Translations under genes and position numbers: made by a program
Source: JAJDFU01 sp964595955
Lineage (GTDB): Bacteria > Bacteroidota > Bacteroidia > Chitinophagales > Saprospiraceae
Assembly: GCA_964595955.1 (NCBI GenBank)
Contig: CAZQSF010000067.1
Coordinates: 1 to 21,056 of the forward strand
DNA length: 21,056 nt
Direction of reading: 5' to 3'
Shown here: positions 20,920 to 21,056 of the stretch, piece by piece
Layout: each line of letters opens with the position of its first letter
Numbering within the stretch: the stretch's first letter is position 1
The notes under the pieces: model-generated
What the model saw: the letters and a program-made list of their open reading frames with translations, nothing else
Database searches by the model: none
What the model was told of the DNA's origin: nothing

Positions 20920-20966
20920 CGTCTGTCTCCTTACCCCTATAAACGGGCGTCCGGCCCAAATCCCCC

Positions 20967-21056
20967 TCAGAATTCTTCCACGTCAACGAGCCCCGCCCGG
21001 TAGCCGTGATCCTGCGGAAGGTCAGCTAGCCCAACCACAGCGAAAAGGGATGTTGG
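20967..21056 (-). CDS. C-terminal fragment of an unidentified protein, cut by the window edge
   Basis: A minus-strand frame is open from the edge to TGA at 20967-20969, giving 29 residues ending AGLVDVEEF. The next possible gene on this strand starts 47 nt downstream (20919). If that gene is an anti-sigma fragment, an ECF sigma gene here would be the usual partner, but the residues do not show it. Another minus-strand frame ends at 21026 (FSLWLG), and I cannot exclude it as the real one. Confidence 0.3.
   Translation of the reverse strand, partial: PTSLFAVVGLADLPQDHGYRAGLVDVEEF

Overview
This window looks like a fragment of a Bacteroidota chromosome, most likely from the Saprospiria (Lewinella/Phaeodactylibacter-like). 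The main evidence is three secreted proteins that each end in a type IX secretion (T9SS) type A sorting domain (FPNPT-type motif). SprB-like adhesin repeats, DUF4397 repeats and AT-rich upstream regions without Shine-Dalgarno sequences agree with this. The DNA is GC-rich by eye. This placement is inference; there is no rRNA or taxonomic marker. No tRNA, rRNA, CRISPR array, intact transposase or phage gene was seen.

Layout: (1) 122-12147, minus strand: one giant cell-surface protein gene, interrupted by a 100-N assembly gap at 10685-10784. At least 3,974 residues are visible. From the N-terminus it has a signal peptide, Ig/HYR-like modules, the gap, a HYR-like module, single PKD-like modules, a pair of ~133-residue modules, seven ~90-residue 'DAGPDQ' modules, ten ~80-residue 'PVLTAQT' modules, about 17-18 SprB-type repeats and a T9SS sorting domain. 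A clear intrinsic terminator lies at 63-100. (2) 12148-12672: intergenic DNA with a dense AGTC-type repeat and its inverted copy, between the divergent giant gene and a Crp/Fnr-family regulator (12673-13239, plus). (3) 13240-13496: a C-rich CCCAAA-type tract (G-quadruplex potential on the minus strand) and a perfect 14-bp palindrome. (4) 13497-14390: an outer-membrane-type protein with an unusual N-terminal two-helix membrane segment and an in-frame amber stop before its evident last beta-strand. (5) 14512-15201: family I inorganic pyrophosphatase. (6) 15202-15326: perfect AGACTTTTGAAG hairpin between convergent genes. (7) 15327-16183, minus: multi-pass membrane protein split only by a 10-N gap; merging the duplicated GTAG at the gap edges restores one 280-residue frame. 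(8) 16332-17882: secreted purple-acid-phosphatase-like metallophosphoesterase with T9SS domain, followed by a textbook terminator. (9) 17979-20825: secreted DUF4397 protein with T9SS domain. (10) 20826-21056: a possible broken zinc-finger anti-sigma N-terminus and the tail of an unidentified minus-strand gene.

The common theme is export: a large surface adhesin, two secreted proteins and an outer-membrane protein, beside one housekeeping enzyme (Ppa) and one regulator. I see no defence system or biosynthetic cluster. The most informative observations are the nested repeat architecture of the giant adhesin (a 587-bp perfect direct repeat, a 1,440-bp higher-order period, and a gap that falls inside a repeat), the amber-interrupted fusion-like outer membrane protein, and the repairable 10-N gap.
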